This document shows positions 35,556-47,018 of a DNA stretch of 64,000 nt, one piece after another. This DNA is from Luteimonas kalidii. Its GTDB lineage: Bacteria > Pseudomonadota > Gammaproteobacteria > Xanthomonadales > Xanthomonadaceae. The notes under the pieces are model-generated. The model saw nothing but the letters and a program-made list of their open reading frames with translations, was not told the origin of the DNA and ran no database searches. A program made the position numbers and the translations under genes. The stretch is from positions 633,020 through 697,019 of the forward strand of contig NZ_JARXRO010000014.1 of the NCBI RefSeq assembly GCF_029887935.1. Direction: 5' to 3'. Position 1 is the stretch's first letter, and every line of letters starts with the position of its first letter.

Positions 35556-36920
35556 GTGGAGTTTGTCGGAAGGCCGCTTGCGGGCGGCATGTTGCATAAC
35601 GCGCATCTTGCGGCGATTGAAGACTGCGTTGAAGTCAAGGCCGCCATCGCCTATGCCCAACAGGGCGTCGACAAGATCCTGCTGTTCGATGACTGTCTGC
35701 GAAAAGGAAAGAAGTTGACCTTCTACGGCCGCGTCGACGGGACCTGTCCTATTGATCTGCGCGTCCTCAACTGGTTCCTGAGGCGAAATTCCCCGAACGC
35801 CATCTGCAAGCTGGTCCCGCACTGGCTGCATGCCAAAGTCATCTGGTGGGTTGGGCAAGGCGCCTACATCGGCTCAGCCAACCTCACCGACCGCGCCTGG
35901 TTCAAGAACTACGAGGCCGGCATCTACCTTACACACGAGGAACTCGAACAGTTCGGCCTCATTTTGGAGCTCGAAGACTTCTTCGACGGACTGGAGCAGA
36001 ACTCATTCCCACTCGATGACGAGGAATACGAGCGACAGGTCAAGATCGATAAGCGCCGCGCCGAGCTGCTAAAGAAGCTCAAAGACATACAGCAAGAATA
36101 CGAAGATGGGCACTGGAAGCTAAAGGACCGCACTACGCCCATCACGGTCGCCGCCACCCGTAAAACCAAGGACAAGCGGTTGGTTGCGTTCAAACAAGAA
36201 TGGGGTCAAACGCTACAGTTGATCCGAAGTGTTGGCGCCCGGGTCTCTCTGGACGAGAACCGGCCTGACTGGATCGCCTCGGACGTTCCGCAAGGGGTCC
36301 AAGGCGACCAGTTCCTGCATGCGTATTACTACCAGAGGGTGCGCCCCAACTCGGAGAAGAACGCCTACCTCCGCGAGTTCAACAAGCACCGGAACAACCC
36401 GGAGGCCGCGTTGAGCGCCGCTCTGGCCTGGTGGAAAGGCGGCGCATATGAACACGAACACGAGGAAGGCACGATCTACCAGTCTGCACCGTTGTTGCGA
36501 GCTCTATTCGGCAAGGGCCGGATCACGACCCTCGACGAACAGGAATGGGTGAGCGCACTCACCAACATCTACGCCTTCGGCGATCACGCATCTAAGGTCA
36601 GCAACGGTTACCTGGGACTCGGCACCGATCCCGGTGGCGCTGCCAAAGGCGTCGCTCTGGCACACATGCTCTGGACTACAAAGACCATCAACGGCATGTC
36701 GGCCCCAGAAATGTTCGATTTCGTCATCTGGGGCAAGGGTAACGTCGCCGAGCGTATCTGGACCGCCAGCCACGAACGCGAATTCAAACTCCATCACATC
36801 GGGACGAACATCCTGGGGGAGGTGGTCGGCTGGGCCAGGCCGACCGAGTATCCGCCCCGCAACTCGCGCACGAGCAAGGCTCTATGCGCACTCGGCAATG
36901 ATGTGGAGGTGGTTGTGTAA
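35556..36920 (+). CDS. phospholipase-D-like domain protein
   Basis: A 454-aa protein with a single clear HKD-type motif: LHAK at 91-94 and GSANLTDRAW from 106, that is H92, K94 and S107/N109 in H-x-K-x(n)-GSAN. Such single-motif proteins dimerise to make a phosphodiesterase site; many in islands are nucleases or restriction effectors rather than lipases. Residues 127-185 are charged and helical (ELEDFFDGLE, RAELLKKLKDIQQEYED). The C-terminal 250 residues hold no motif I recognise. No signal peptide is present. The GTG start at 35556 follows a GGGGG stretch. It is convergent with the MauJ-like gene, 73 bases away. Confidence 0.75.
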   Translation: MEFVGRPLAGGMLHNAHLAAIEDCVEVKAAIAYAQQGVDKILLFDDCLRKGKKLTFYGRVDGTCPIDLRVLNWFLRRNSPNAICKLVPHWLHAKVIWWVGQGAYIGSANLTDRAWFKNYEAGIYLTHEELEQFGLILELEDFFDGLEQNSFPLDDEEYERQVKIDKRRAELLKKLKDIQQEYEDGHWKLKDRTTPITVAATRKTKDKRLVAFKQEWGQTLQLIRSVGARVSLDENRPDWIASDVPQGVQGDQFLHAYYYQRVRPNSEKNAYLREFNKHRNNPEAALSAALAWWKGGAYEHEHEEGTIYQSAPLLRALFGKGRITTLDEQEWVSALTNIYAFGDHASKVSNGYLGLGTDPGGAAKGVALAHMLWTTKTINGMSAPEMFDFVIWGKGNVAERIWTASHEREFKLHHIGTNILGEVVGWARPTEYPPRNSRTSKALCALGNDVEVVV

Positions 36921-36993
36921 CAGTTTGCAGCATGCCAACTGATCCTCCGCGCAGCCGCCCGAGATGCGGCAGAAGGATGGCGCGGATAGTTGT

Positions 36994-38328
36994 CTAACCT
37001 TGCTGCCCGCGCTCTCGCCGGAAGGCTTCAACAGCTTCTTCTACGGCTTCATCCGGGTTCCGGGGAATGATGTTGACCGGAATGACGACTTCGCAATCAA
37101 TCGGCTCTCGTCCTTCTAGGCATAGCTCCACAACGGCATTGCCGATAACTCGATGGAAGACCGTCGCGAATTCTCTGACATCATCCTCCACCGGATGATG
37201 TTCATCGTTCTGCAGCAGGCTACTGTTGTCTAGTTGTGTGTGTATGCGTCCGTGCCGGAAGTCCAGAACAAACGCGAACATCATCGTCATTCGATCGTTG
37301 AACAGCAGTATTCGAACAGCCCCTTCGTGCACTGCATCTACGTGCATCGTCAGAGCACGCAAGCCATCCATGGGATGATCGGGCCAGAGCGCCAGCCCAA
37401 CGCGTAAGCCTTCCAGCCCCAATGTGGACGCATCGGGCGTCGCGCCATCCTCAAGCGTCGCAAGCGCCACTGGGTCGAGCAATGAACTCCATGACTCAAG
37501 TCGGTTGCGCGTGTCGGAAAGGGATCTTGCGGTGGGCACTCTCAGCTCCTCGGATATGTAGCGCCACGCAAGCTCGCGCATCAGCACTAGGTCGGCAGAA
37601 ATACGCCTCCGGTCGGCAACGACGTCGGGATCAACGATGCCGCCGCCGAACGAAGCGTGTGCCACGGCATTGCGCCCACTGTCGTAAAGGTGCCGCCCAA
37701 CATCAGCGCCGCCCGCCCGCAGTTGTGCGACGCGGGCAGCAGCGTCTCCCGCCATCTTGTCGATGTTATTGTTGAACCACGCTTCTCGCTGGCGGCCATT
37801 GCTGTATTGCGATTCAATGACTTTGAAGTAGCTCAGGAATGAATAGCTATCGTGGACGCGCCTGAGCCTCTCACCTTCTCGCCAGAAGGCTAGCGCGATA
37901 CGAATATTTTCATCCTCAATGATCGGCATGTGGTTGCAATTAAACGACTTGGCGCCAGCCTGTCCGACCGTTGAGAATGCATGCCGCATTTGTGCGCCAA
38001 AGCCAAACGGATGGCTCCCGCTGATTACATCGACCACATCAACGTATCCGCCCAAGAACCACCCGAGCACGGATGTGAAGCGATAAACGCGCGCCAAAGA
38101 CTGTTCCAGTTCCTCTCGATCTCCTGGAACAGTGATGGCAGGAGCAGTCGGCTGGGGACCGTTTTCAGTGCCACGCAGGATGAAGTCGTCGCCGGCGTAT
38201 TGAACCCAGACATCCTTCTGCGGCCACGGGACCGATGATGCGACCGCGGCCGAGACCCAGCCCACGCGACTGCGAAGCTTCCGGACGGCGGCCTCGCCAA
38301 ACACGTGGGGGACATATGGTGTCTTCAT
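36994..38328 (-). CDS. MauJ-like protein with a HEPN-type R-x4-H motif
   Basis: A 444-aa protein. Residues 140-240 contain IALAFWREGERL, YSFLSYFKVIESQY and then RNAVAHAS, with R219-N-x3-H224. This R(N)x4H motif after two long helices is the hallmark of HEPN domains, most of which act as RNases in toxin-antitoxin and abortive-infection systems. Proteins with this layout are often annotated methylamine utilisation protein MauJ after one operon, but no methylamine genes are here. The ATG at 38328 has GGAAGAA upstream; the open frame beyond it is not family-like. The long C-terminal region (250-444) is unrecognised. Confidence 0.65.
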   Translation of the reverse strand: MKTPYVPHVFGEAAVRKLRSRVGWVSAAVASSVPWPQKDVWVQYAGDDFILRGTENGPQPTAPAITVPGDREELEQSLARVYRFTSVLGWFLGGYVDVVDVISGSHPFGFGAQMRHAFSTVGQAGAKSFNCNHMPIIEDENIRIALAFWREGERLRRVHDSYSFLSYFKVIESQYSNGRQREAWFNNNIDKMAGDAAARVAQLRAGGADVGRHLYDSGRNAVAHASFGGGIVDPDVVADRRRISADLVLMRELAWRYISEELRVPTARSLSDTRNRLESWSSLLDPVALATLEDGATPDASTLGLEGLRVGLALWPDHPMDGLRALTMHVDAVHEGAVRILLFNDRMTMMFAFVLDFRHGRIHTQLDNSSLLQNDEHHPVEDDVREFATVFHRVIGNAVVELCLEGREPIDCEVVIPVNIIPRNPDEAVEEAVEAFRRERGQQG

Positions 38329-38502
38329 GCAAATTCTTCCGGGAATGGACTTCGCAAGGCTATTGCAGTTTGTGCCCGGCGAAACGCCGGGCTCCCGAGC
38401 GTCGAAACTGTGATGACGCCCGTCCACAAGGGCATGACTCTCAGCTGCTGCGACGGAAGCTTGACACTTTGCGGTTGGCCAGGCCGAGACTAAGCTCAGC
38501 GG

Positions 38503-39249
38503 ATGCACGCCGCCAATAATCCAGCAATGCGACAGTGTTGGGCCGCGATTCTGGGCGGCTGCGACAAGCTCTCTCGCGAGCACGTCGTCAGCCAATCGGT
38601 CTTCGCCTCGTGGTGCGACTGTCCGACCCACGTCGAAGGCATGCATCGAACGCCCAGCGGGCACCTCCCGCAAAGTGCGCTCACGGCCAAGATCCTGTGC
38701 AAGAAGCACAACTCTGCTCTCAGCGTCCTGGACGCCGAAGCGGGACAGCTCGCCGAACACCTGCTTCATGCCGCCGCTGGCAATCAGATCGGCCGCCCGG
38801 AGATCGACGGCGCACTCATTGAGCGCTGGGTATTCAAGACGTTGATCAACGGCTTGGCGGCAGGATGGAGTGATCGCCGTAAGTGGCTGCCTCACGAACA
38901 CATCGTCCGCTTCATCTTCGGCCTCGGCCAGGTGCCGCATGGCTGCGGGCTGTATTCCGTCGATGGAAGCAGCGAAGACCTCCCCAATCCGCAGGATGCG
39001 TCGGTAACACCTTTGTGGGCCGGCTCGAATCCGATGACCAAGAAGCTGCTAGGCGGGCAGATTCGCATCAACGGCCTACGCTTGTTTGCCGCATTCCATG
39101 ACCAGGTAGTTCTTCACCTCGTAGGCCGCCCCGAGAGCCCGCCGAGAGTTTTCGAGAACGAGGAGCTACGTTTCGTCTACCGCCCCGCCTTCATCTCAAT
39201 CGGCGCGCCTGGGAGTAGCGAGAATGGGCTGATCCTTCGCTGGCAGTGA
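38503..39249 (+). CDS. HNH-endonuclease-like protein
   Basis: A 248-aa protein. The N-terminal 80 residues have Cys and His spaced as in HNH/McrA-like zinc nucleases: C12, C20, then SREHVVSQSVF with H27, and later LCKKHNSALS with Cys-x2-His-Asn. The second half (LIERWVFKTLINGL onward) is not recognised and has no membrane segment. The start at 38503 is taken from the open frame; an ATG at 38527 (MRQCWAAIL) is an alternative. It is divergent from the MauJ-like gene with 174 bases between, which must hold promoters for both. Confidence 0.6.
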   Translation: MHAANNPAMRQCWAAILGGCDKLSREHVVSQSVFASWCDCPTHVEGMHRTPSGHLPQSALTAKILCKKHNSALSVLDAEAGQLAEHLLHAAAGNQIGRPEIDGALIERWVFKTLINGLAAGWSDRRKWLPHEHIVRFIFGLGQVPHGCGLYSVDGSSEDLPNPQDASVTPLWAGSNPMTKKLLGGQIRINGLRLFAAFHDQVVLHLVGRPESPPRVFENEELRFVYRPAFISIGAPGSSENGLILRWQ

Positions 39250-39282
39250 GTTACGTAATCCATAACTCGGCAAACCTATACC

Positions 39283-39310
39283 ATGGGCCTCCAGATTGGG
39301 CCCATTTTTT
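39283..39310 (+). terminator. intrinsic terminator behind the HNH-like gene
   Basis: ATGGGCC pairs with GGCCCAT across a nine-base loop and is followed by six T. It lies 33 bases after the HNH-like stop, so the next gene needs its own promoter. Confidence 0.88.
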
Positions 39311-39479
39311 CTCGTGCGCTAGGAGCCTGCCCCATGTCGGATCGGGGTTGTGCGTGGATAGCCCTGACACCAGGGCACCTGAAAGGGTATGAGAATGTCC
39401 GCGTTCAGATGCCGACCACCCTGCGTCGATCAGTTAGCCTCCCGCACATCCGCACCATCCCACCCAGAACCCTACGAGC

Positions 39480-40289
39480 ATGATCAGCAAAGCCCGACAG
39501 ATCTGCGAAAGCTACCTGCGCGAAGAGATTCGAAGTAACGATGAGAAAGGAATACTTCCTAGCAAAAATAGGATCGCGGAACGCCTGCTTGCTCGTGGGG
39601 ACGAGCTAGTCGATGTTTATGAGGTGGTCCACACCAAGCTCGCCAGGGACGACATTGCTTGGAAGATCCTTCTTGGTCGCCTTCTAACGACGGCTGCGTT
39701 CTGGTCGTTGGAGAAGATTGCCCAAGCTCGTGCCGAAGAGAAAGCCCTGATGGAACTGAATCAGAGCATTGCCAAACATGCTCACGCGCTATCGGATCTC
39801 CTGGTCGACCGAGATGACCTCCACAATCGCTCGTCCTTTAGTAGCGGCACTCACTACGACATTTGCGAGGTCATATCAGAGGCCAGTGCAGGCAACTCGC
39901 GCTTTAGTAGCTACCTCAAAGAGCCGCTGGATCACCTGAGCAGCCGGTTCGACATGAAGTATTGGCCTTCCCTTTCAAGTTGTATTCGCGTAATCGGCAA
40001 CGATGCACAGAACGCCAAGACCGCCGCCGACGACCCATTGACCGCGGCGGCAACACGAAGCACTCGTCCCTCCAAAGCAGACTTCGTCCGCGCGCTACGC
40101 GAGTCAATTGACGAGATACGTGGCGACTGGCTCGGTGGCATCCCCAAGGCATTCACCCTGTCCAATGACTCGATGGCGACTCTTGTCAACGTATTGCTAG
40201 ACCTGCCTCCAGATGAGCTGGTGGATGGGACCTATGTAAAGAATCTTGGGCGCGACAAGAAGCCAAGGATCTCCGCATCCACGCGCTGA
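39480..40289 (+). CDS. hypothetical protein, island cargo
   Basis: A 269-aa protein that I do not recognise. It is mostly alpha-helical and charged (ICESYLREEIRSNDEKGILPSKNRIAERLL, then LEKIAQARAEEKALMELNQSIAKHAHALSDLL), has no signal peptide or membrane segment, and shows no catalytic motif. The N-terminal 40 residues could be a small DNA-binding helix bundle. Codon use matches the other island genes and not the flanks. It is the last gene before the right island end, 230 bases after the terminated HNH-like gene. Confidence 0.65.
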   Translation: MISKARQICESYLREEIRSNDEKGILPSKNRIAERLLARGDELVDVYEVVHTKLARDDIAWKILLGRLLTTAAFWSLEKIAQARAEEKALMELNQSIAKHAHALSDLLVDRDDLHNRSSFSSGTHYDICEVISEASAGNSRFSSYLKEPLDHLSSRFDMKYWPSLSSCIRVIGNDAQNAKTAADDPLTAAATRSTRPSKADFVRALRESIDEIRGDWLGGIPKAFTLSNDSMATLVNVLLDLPPDELVDGTYVKNLGRDKKPRISASTR

Positions 40290-40639
40290 CCAGTTTTCGA
40301 CCCCACCTTCGCACGCGGAGGATCGCCATTAGCTCCTCAGGCGGGTAGACAGAACGCTGACCAGCGCAGACCGAGGGTGATAGCGAGTGAAAGCGGTTGG
40401 AAGCATGTGATTTGTGGCTACCCCATGGCTACCTTTTTGGCCTGAAACAAAGCAGTCGACCTACAATCAGGCCTGTCGCGCCTTCGCTCGCACGCGGATT
40501 TCTTTGTTGCATCAACCACTTGCATGACCGCGGGCGCTTGAACTCGCCCCGAGAAATCGCACGCTGTTGATGCGGAGCCCGGATGTCGGTTGATCTCGGC
40601 CGACGAATCAGTATTTTTCTCTTTCAATAGCAATACGTT
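40290..40639 (+). promoter_or_regulatory. right island end with the substituted mutS promoter region
   Basis: 350 bases without a gene. It holds the paired GGCTACC repeats (40416-40422, 40428-40434). A possible promoter is TTGATC (40590-40595), a 16-base spacer and TATTTT (40612-40617). The ten bases before the mutS ATG have no Shine-Dalgarno sequence. Everything here belongs to the island and replaces the native upstream region of mutS, which is now stranded at 34372-34420. Confidence 0.45.
40416..40434. repeat. paired GGCTACC repeats at the right island end
   Basis: GGCTACCCCATGGCTACC: two copies five bases apart, 240 bases inside the right junction, mirroring the pair at 34551-34578. Confidence 0.5.
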
Positions 40640-43231
40640 ATGACATCCGGAAAGCAGGTCGAGCATACCCCTCTCATGAAGCAGTTCTTCGCCGCCAAGG
40701 CGGAGCATCCGGATGTCCTGCTGTTCTTCCGCATGGGCGACTTCTACGAACTGTTCTACGACGACGCGCGCAAGGCCGCGCGCCTGCTCGACATCACCCT
40801 GACCCAGCGCGGCAGCTCGGGCGGGCAGCCGATCCCGATGGCGGGCGTGCCGCACCATGCGTCCGAGGGCTATCTCGCGCGGCTGGTCGCGCTGGGCGAG
40901 TCGGTGGCAATCTGCGAGCAGATCGGCGACCCGGCCGCGAGCAAGGGGCTGGTGGAACGCAAGGTGGTGCGCATCGTCACCCCCGGCACGGTGACCGACG
41001 AGGCCCTGCTGCAGGAACGCCGCGACACGTTGCTGCTCGCCGTCGCCCGCGGCCGCACCGGCTACGGCCTGGCCTGGGCGGATCTCGCCGGCGGCCGGTT
41101 CCTGGTCAACGACGTCGCCGGCGACGCGCAACTGGAAGCCGAACTGGCGCGCCTGGATCCGGCCGAAGTGCTGCTGCCCGACGAGGAAGGCTGGCCCGAT
41201 TTCCTGCACGAGCGCACGGGCCTGCGCCGGCGCGCGCCCTGGCTGTTCGACGCCGAATCCGGCCGTCGCCAGCTGCTGCAGTTCTTCGGCCTGCACGACC
41301 TGACCGGCTTCGGCATCGAGGACCGTCCGCTCGCGATCGCCGCGGCCGGCGCCCTGCTCGGCTACGTCGAGGAGACCCAGAAGCAGCGGCTGCCGCACCT
41401 GACCTCGATCGCGGTGGAGAGCGGCGACGGCGCGATCGCGATGAACGCCGCCACCCGACGCCACCTCGAGCTCGACACGCGCGTCGACGGCGACACCCGC
41501 CACACCCTGCTCGGCGTGCTCGACACCACGGTCTCGCCGATGGGCGGGCGCCTGCTGCGCCGCTGGCTGCACCGCCCGCTGCGCGAGCGCGATACGGTGC
41601 GCCTGCGCCACGCCGCGGTGGCGACCCTGATCGACGCACGCGCGGACGAGCCCCTGCGCGAACGCTTCCGCGCGCTGGGCGACCTGGAGCGCATCCTCTC
41701 GCGCATCGCGTTGCGCTCTGCGCGCCCGCGCGACCTGTCCACCCTGCGCGACGGCCTGGCGATGCTGCCCGCGGTGCGCGAACTGCTGGCGCCGCTGGAT
41801 TCGCCGCGCCTGCGCGACCTGTCCGATGCGCTGGGCGAGCACGCCGCCGAAGCCCACCTGCTCGCCACCGCGCTGGTGGAACAGCCTCCGGTACTGGCAC
41901 GCGACGGCGGCGTGTTCGCCGAGGGCCACGACGCCGAGCTGGACGAGCTGCGCCGGCTCAGCGAGAACGCCGATGGGTTCCTGGTCGAGCTCGAAGCGCG
42001 CGAAAAGGCCGCCACCGGCATCGCCACGCTCAAGGTCGGCTACAACCGCGTCCACGGCTATTTCATCGAGATCAGCAAGGCGCAGTCGTCGAAGGCGCCG
42101 ACGCACTACACCCGGCGCCAGACCCTGACCGGCGCCGAGCGCTACATCACCGAGGAACTGAAGACCTTCGAGGACAAGGTGCTGTCGGCACGCGAACGCG
42201 CGCTCGCGCGGGAGCGCCTGCTGTACGAACAGCTGCTCGACGCGCTCGCCGCGCGGCTCGAACCGCTGCGCCGGTGCGCCGCCGCGCTCAGCGAACTGGA
42301 CGTGCTGGCCGCGTTCGCGCAGCGCGCGCAGGCACTGGACTGGTCGCGCCCGGCGCTGTCGGATACGCCCGGCATCCGCATCGAGCGCGGTCGCCACCCG
42401 GTAGTGGAGGCGGTGCGCGACGAGCCGTTCGAGCCCAACGACCTGGTGCTGGGCGAGGACCGGCGCATGCTGGTCATCACCGGCCCGAACATGGGCGGCA
42501 AGAGCACCTACATGCGCCAGAACGCGCTGATCGTGCTGCTGGCGCACATCGGCAGCTTCGTGCCCGCGTCGCTCGCCGAGATCGGCCCGATCGACCGCAT
42601 CCTGACCCGCATCGGCGCCGGCGACGATCTGGCGAAGGGCCAGTCCACCTTCATGGTCGAGATGGCCGAGACCAGCTACATCCTGCATCACGCCAGCGAC
42701 CAGTCGCTGGTGCTGATGGACGAGATCGGGCGTGGCACCTCGACCTACGACGGCCTCGCCCTGGCCGAAGCCTGCGCACGCCAGCTGGCCGCCGCCAACC
42801 GCAGCTACACCCTGTTCGCGACCCACTATTTCGAGCTCACCGCACTGGCCGAACCCGGCAGCGGCATCGCCAACGTGCACCTGGACGCGGTGGAGCACCA
42901 CGATGCGCACGGGCACGACACGCTCGTCTTCATGCACGCGGTGAAGGACGGACCGGCCAACCGCAGCTTCGGCCTGCAGGTGGCCGCGCTGGCGGGCCTG
43001 CCGAAAGCGGTGATCCGCGACGCCCGCACGCGCCTGGCCGAACTCGAACGGCGCTCGCACGACGCCCCTGCGACGGCGCCGATGTCGGCCGAGCGCATCG
43101 ACCAGCCGCAGCAGTTCGGGCTGTTCGCGCCCGCCTCGGCTGCACTCGAAGCGCTGGCCTCGATCGAACCGGACGAGCTCACGCCGAAGCAGGCGCTGGA
43201 GGCGCTGTACCGGCTCAAGGCGCTGTCGTGA
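40640..43231 (+). CDS. mutS: DNA mismatch repair protein MutS
   Basis: An 863-aa MutS. It finds mismatches and starts methyl- or nick-directed repair with MutL. The mismatch-wedging motif is in [15 protein letters not shown] (Phe-x-Glu), the connector and clamp follow, and the ATPase has Walker [15 protein letters not shown], then [16 protein letters not shown] and FATHYFELT. The C-terminal dimer helix region is present ([16 protein letters not shown]). The first 15 residues, [15 protein letters not shown], lie on island DNA; the native ones would be MKLDRSP and then the same EHTPLMKQ. The protein is complete, but its promoter and ribosome site are supplied by the island. Confidence 0.96.
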   Translation: MTSGKQVEHTPLMKQFFAAKAEHPDVLLFFRMGDFYELFYDDARKAARLLDITLTQRGSSGGQPIPMAGVPHHASEGYLARLVALGESVAICEQIGDPAASKGLVERKVVRIVTPGTVTDEALLQERRDTLLLAVARGRTGYGLAWADLAGGRFLVNDVAGDAQLEAELARLDPAEVLLPDEEGWPDFLHERTGLRRRAPWLFDAESGRRQLLQFFGLHDLTGFGIEDRPLAIAAAGALLGYVEETQKQRLPHLTSIAVESGDGAIAMNAATRRHLELDTRVDGDTRHTLLGVLDTTVSPMGGRLLRRWLHRPLRERDTVRLRHAAVATLIDARADEPLRERFRALGDLERILSRIALRSARPRDLSTLRDGLAMLPAVRELLAPLDSPRLRDLSDALGEHAAEAHLLATALVEQPPVLARDGGVFAEGHDAELDELRRLSENADGFLVELEAREKAATGIATLKVGYNRVHGYFIEISKAQSSKAPTHYTRRQTLTGAERYITEELKTFEDKVLSARERALARERLLYEQLLDALAARLEPLRRCAAALSELDVLAAFAQRAQALDWSRPALSDTPGIRIERGRHPVVEAVRDEPFEPNDLVLGEDRRMLVITGPNMGGKSTYMRQNALIVLLAHIGSFVPASLAEIGPIDRILTRIGAGDDLAKGQSTFMVEMAETSYILHHASDQSLVLMDEIGRGTSTYDGLALAEACARQLAAANRSYTLFATHYFELTALAEPGSGIANVHLDAVEHHDAHGHDTLVFMHAVKDGPANRSFGLQVAALAGLPKAVIRDARTRLAELERRSHDAPATAPMSAERIDQPQQFGLFAPASAALEALASIEPDELTPKQALEALYRLKALS
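40661..40684 (+). repeat. right attachment repeat (attR) inside mutS
   Basis: Partner of 34442-34465: 20 of 24 bases equal, all differences synonymous. The right junction joins codon 15 (CAG) of the island-borne start to the native TTCTTCGCC. Confidence 0.82.
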
Positions 43232-43256
43232 GTCGCGTCGGCCGGCGCGCGCGTCC

Positions 43257-44465
43257 GTGACCGGCGAGCCGCACGCGTCGCAGACCTCCGCGGTCGATGT
43301 CGTGGTGCTCGGCGCCGGCGCCGCGGGCCTGATGTGCGCGATCGCCGCCGGCGCGCGCGGCCGGCGCGTGCTGGTGCTGGATCACGCCAACAAGGTCGGC
43401 AAGAAGATCCTGATGTCGGGCGGCGGGCGCTGCAACTTCACCAACACCGGCACCACGCCCGCCAACTACCTCGGCGCGAACCCGCACTTCTGCAAGTCGG
43501 CGCTGGCGCGCTACACGCCGACGGACTTCATCGCGATGGTCGAGCGCCATGGCACCGCGTACCACGAGAAGGAACTGGGGCAGCTGTTCTGCGACGAATC
43601 CTCGAAGCAGATCGTGCGCATGCTGCTCGAAGAGGCCGACGCGGTCGGCGCACAGGTGCGCACCCACTGCACGGTCGAATCGGTGGAACAGCCGGGCGAA
43701 CGGCACTTCCGCCTGCGCACGTCGCACGGCACGCTCGAGTGCGGCGCGCTGGTGGTGGCGACTGGCGGCCTGTCGATCCCGAGCATGGGCGCCAGCGGGT
43801 TCGGTTACCAGCTCGCGCGCCAGTTCGGCCACGACCTGCGCGCCACGCGCGCCGGCCTGGTGCCACTGACGCTGTCGGGCACGCACCTGGAGCGAGTGCA
43901 GGATCTGTCTGGCCTGTCGCTGGAGGTCGAAATCAGCTGCAACGGGGCCAGTTTCCGCAATGCGATGCTGGTCACCCACCGCGGGCTGAGCGGACCGGCG
44001 GTCCTTCAGATCTCCTCCTACTGGCAACCCGGTGATGATCTTCGCGTCGACCTGTTGCCCGGACGTGATGCCGGCGACTGGCTGACGGCACGCCAGCGCG
44101 AGCGCGCGGACGCCGAACTGCGCACGGTGCTGGGGGAGGTCCTGCCGCGCCGCTTCGCCCAGCGCCTGTGCGAGGTCTGGCTGCCCAGCCGGCCGATGAA
44201 GCAGTACACGCCGGCGCAGCTGCGCGAACTGGCCGACACCCTTGCCTGCTGGCCGGTGGTGCCCAGCGGCACCGAGGGCTACCGCACTGCCGAGGTCACG
44301 CTGGGGGGCGTGGACACGGACGGCCTGTCGTCGACGACGATGATGTCGCGACGGGTGCCCGGGCTGTATTTCATCGGCGAGGTCGTCGACGTCACCGGCT
44401 GGCTCGGGGGCTACAATTTCCAGTGGGCATGGGCATCGGGTCATGCGGCAGGGAGCGCGGTTTGA
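43257..44465 (+). CDS. NAD(P)/FAD-dependent oxidoreductase, YhiN/HI0933 family
   Basis: A 402-aa flavoprotein. The FAD-binding motif is DVVVLGAGAAGLMCAIAAGARG, followed by the family block GKKILMSGGGRCNFTN. VVATGGLSIPSMGASGFGYQLARQFGH and the end VDVTGWLGGYNFQWAWASGHAAG confirm the family. The reaction is unknown. The GTG at 43257 lies 26 bases after mutS, so it may be read from the same message. The HI0933 family is widespread and conserved in gammaproteobacteria. Confidence 0.92.
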   Translation: MTGEPHASQTSAVDVVVLGAGAAGLMCAIAAGARGRRVLVLDHANKVGKKILMSGGGRCNFTNTGTTPANYLGANPHFCKSALARYTPTDFIAMVERHGTAYHEKELGQLFCDESSKQIVRMLLEEADAVGAQVRTHCTVESVEQPGERHFRLRTSHGTLECGALVVATGGLSIPSMGASGFGYQLARQFGHDLRATRAGLVPLTLSGTHLERVQDLSGLSLEVEISCNGASFRNAMLVTHRGLSGPAVLQISSYWQPGDDLRVDLLPGRDAGDWLTARQRERADAELRTVLGEVLPRRFAQRLCEVWLPSRPMKQYTPAQLRELADTLACWPVVPSGTEGYRTAEVTLGGVDTDGLSSTTMMSRRVPGLYFIGEVVDVTGWLGGYNFQWAWASGHAAGSAV

Positions 44466-44475
44466 TCCGTTCGCG

Positions 44476-44490
44476 ATAGCCTCCTCCTAT
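44476..44490 (+). promoter_or_regulatory. OxyR-type half motif upstream of katG
   Basis: ATAG-N7-CTAT matches one half of the OxyR consensus exactly. The second half, expected seven bases further (44498 onward), is degenerate (TTCG-N7-CGAT). It lies 85 bases before the katG start, a fitting place for peroxide-induced activation. Confidence 0.55.
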
Positions 44491-44538
44491 CCTGACCTTC
44501 GCATTCTTCGATTTCATCTATTCATGACGCAGGCGTAA

Positions 44539-46833
<2,295 letters not shown>

Positions 46834-47018
46834 TCCGGACGGCGCGCCTGCGGATGCGTCGGGCGCGGCCGGCGCGTTCGCGGGTACCGCGGCGATCCTG
46901 CCGCGCGGAACGACGTTGGCGTGGACCGGCGGAACGGGCCCCGGAGTCGTCTCCGCTGCCCTCCGGGCGGGCTGGCCGGGCATCGCATCGGCGACGCCGG
47001 TCCTCAACCCGCCCTGCC

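Larger units (their letters stand above)
34457..40684. mobile_element. 6.2-kb genomic island inserted in the 5' end of mutS
   Basis: Bounded by ATGAAGCAG at 34457-34465 and 40676-40684. Between them the sequence is clearly richer in A/T and uses more varied codons than either flank. It carries six genes: an excisionase-like HTH protein, a Xre repressor, and PLD-, MauJ/HEPN- and HNH-like proteins plus one unknown. It also supplies a new start for mutS. I found no tyrosine or serine recombinase, so the element is either a decayed or a satellite element moved by an enzyme supplied elsewhere. Paired GGCTACC repeats lie just inside both ends. Confidence 0.85.

Noticed and set aside
36994-38328. 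MauJ-like gene as part of methylamine metabolism
   Set aside because: No other mau gene is present; the island context and the R-x4-H motif point elsewhere.
39283-39483. A 66-residue frame starting in the gap after the HNH-like gene
   Set aside because: It begins inside an intrinsic terminator hairpin, has no ribosome site and shows no family pattern.
40418-43060. An 880-residue minus-strand frame opposite mutS
   Set aside because: It is an antisense shadow of mutS; composition is Arg/Gln/Val-rich and it has no recognisable fold or ribosome site.
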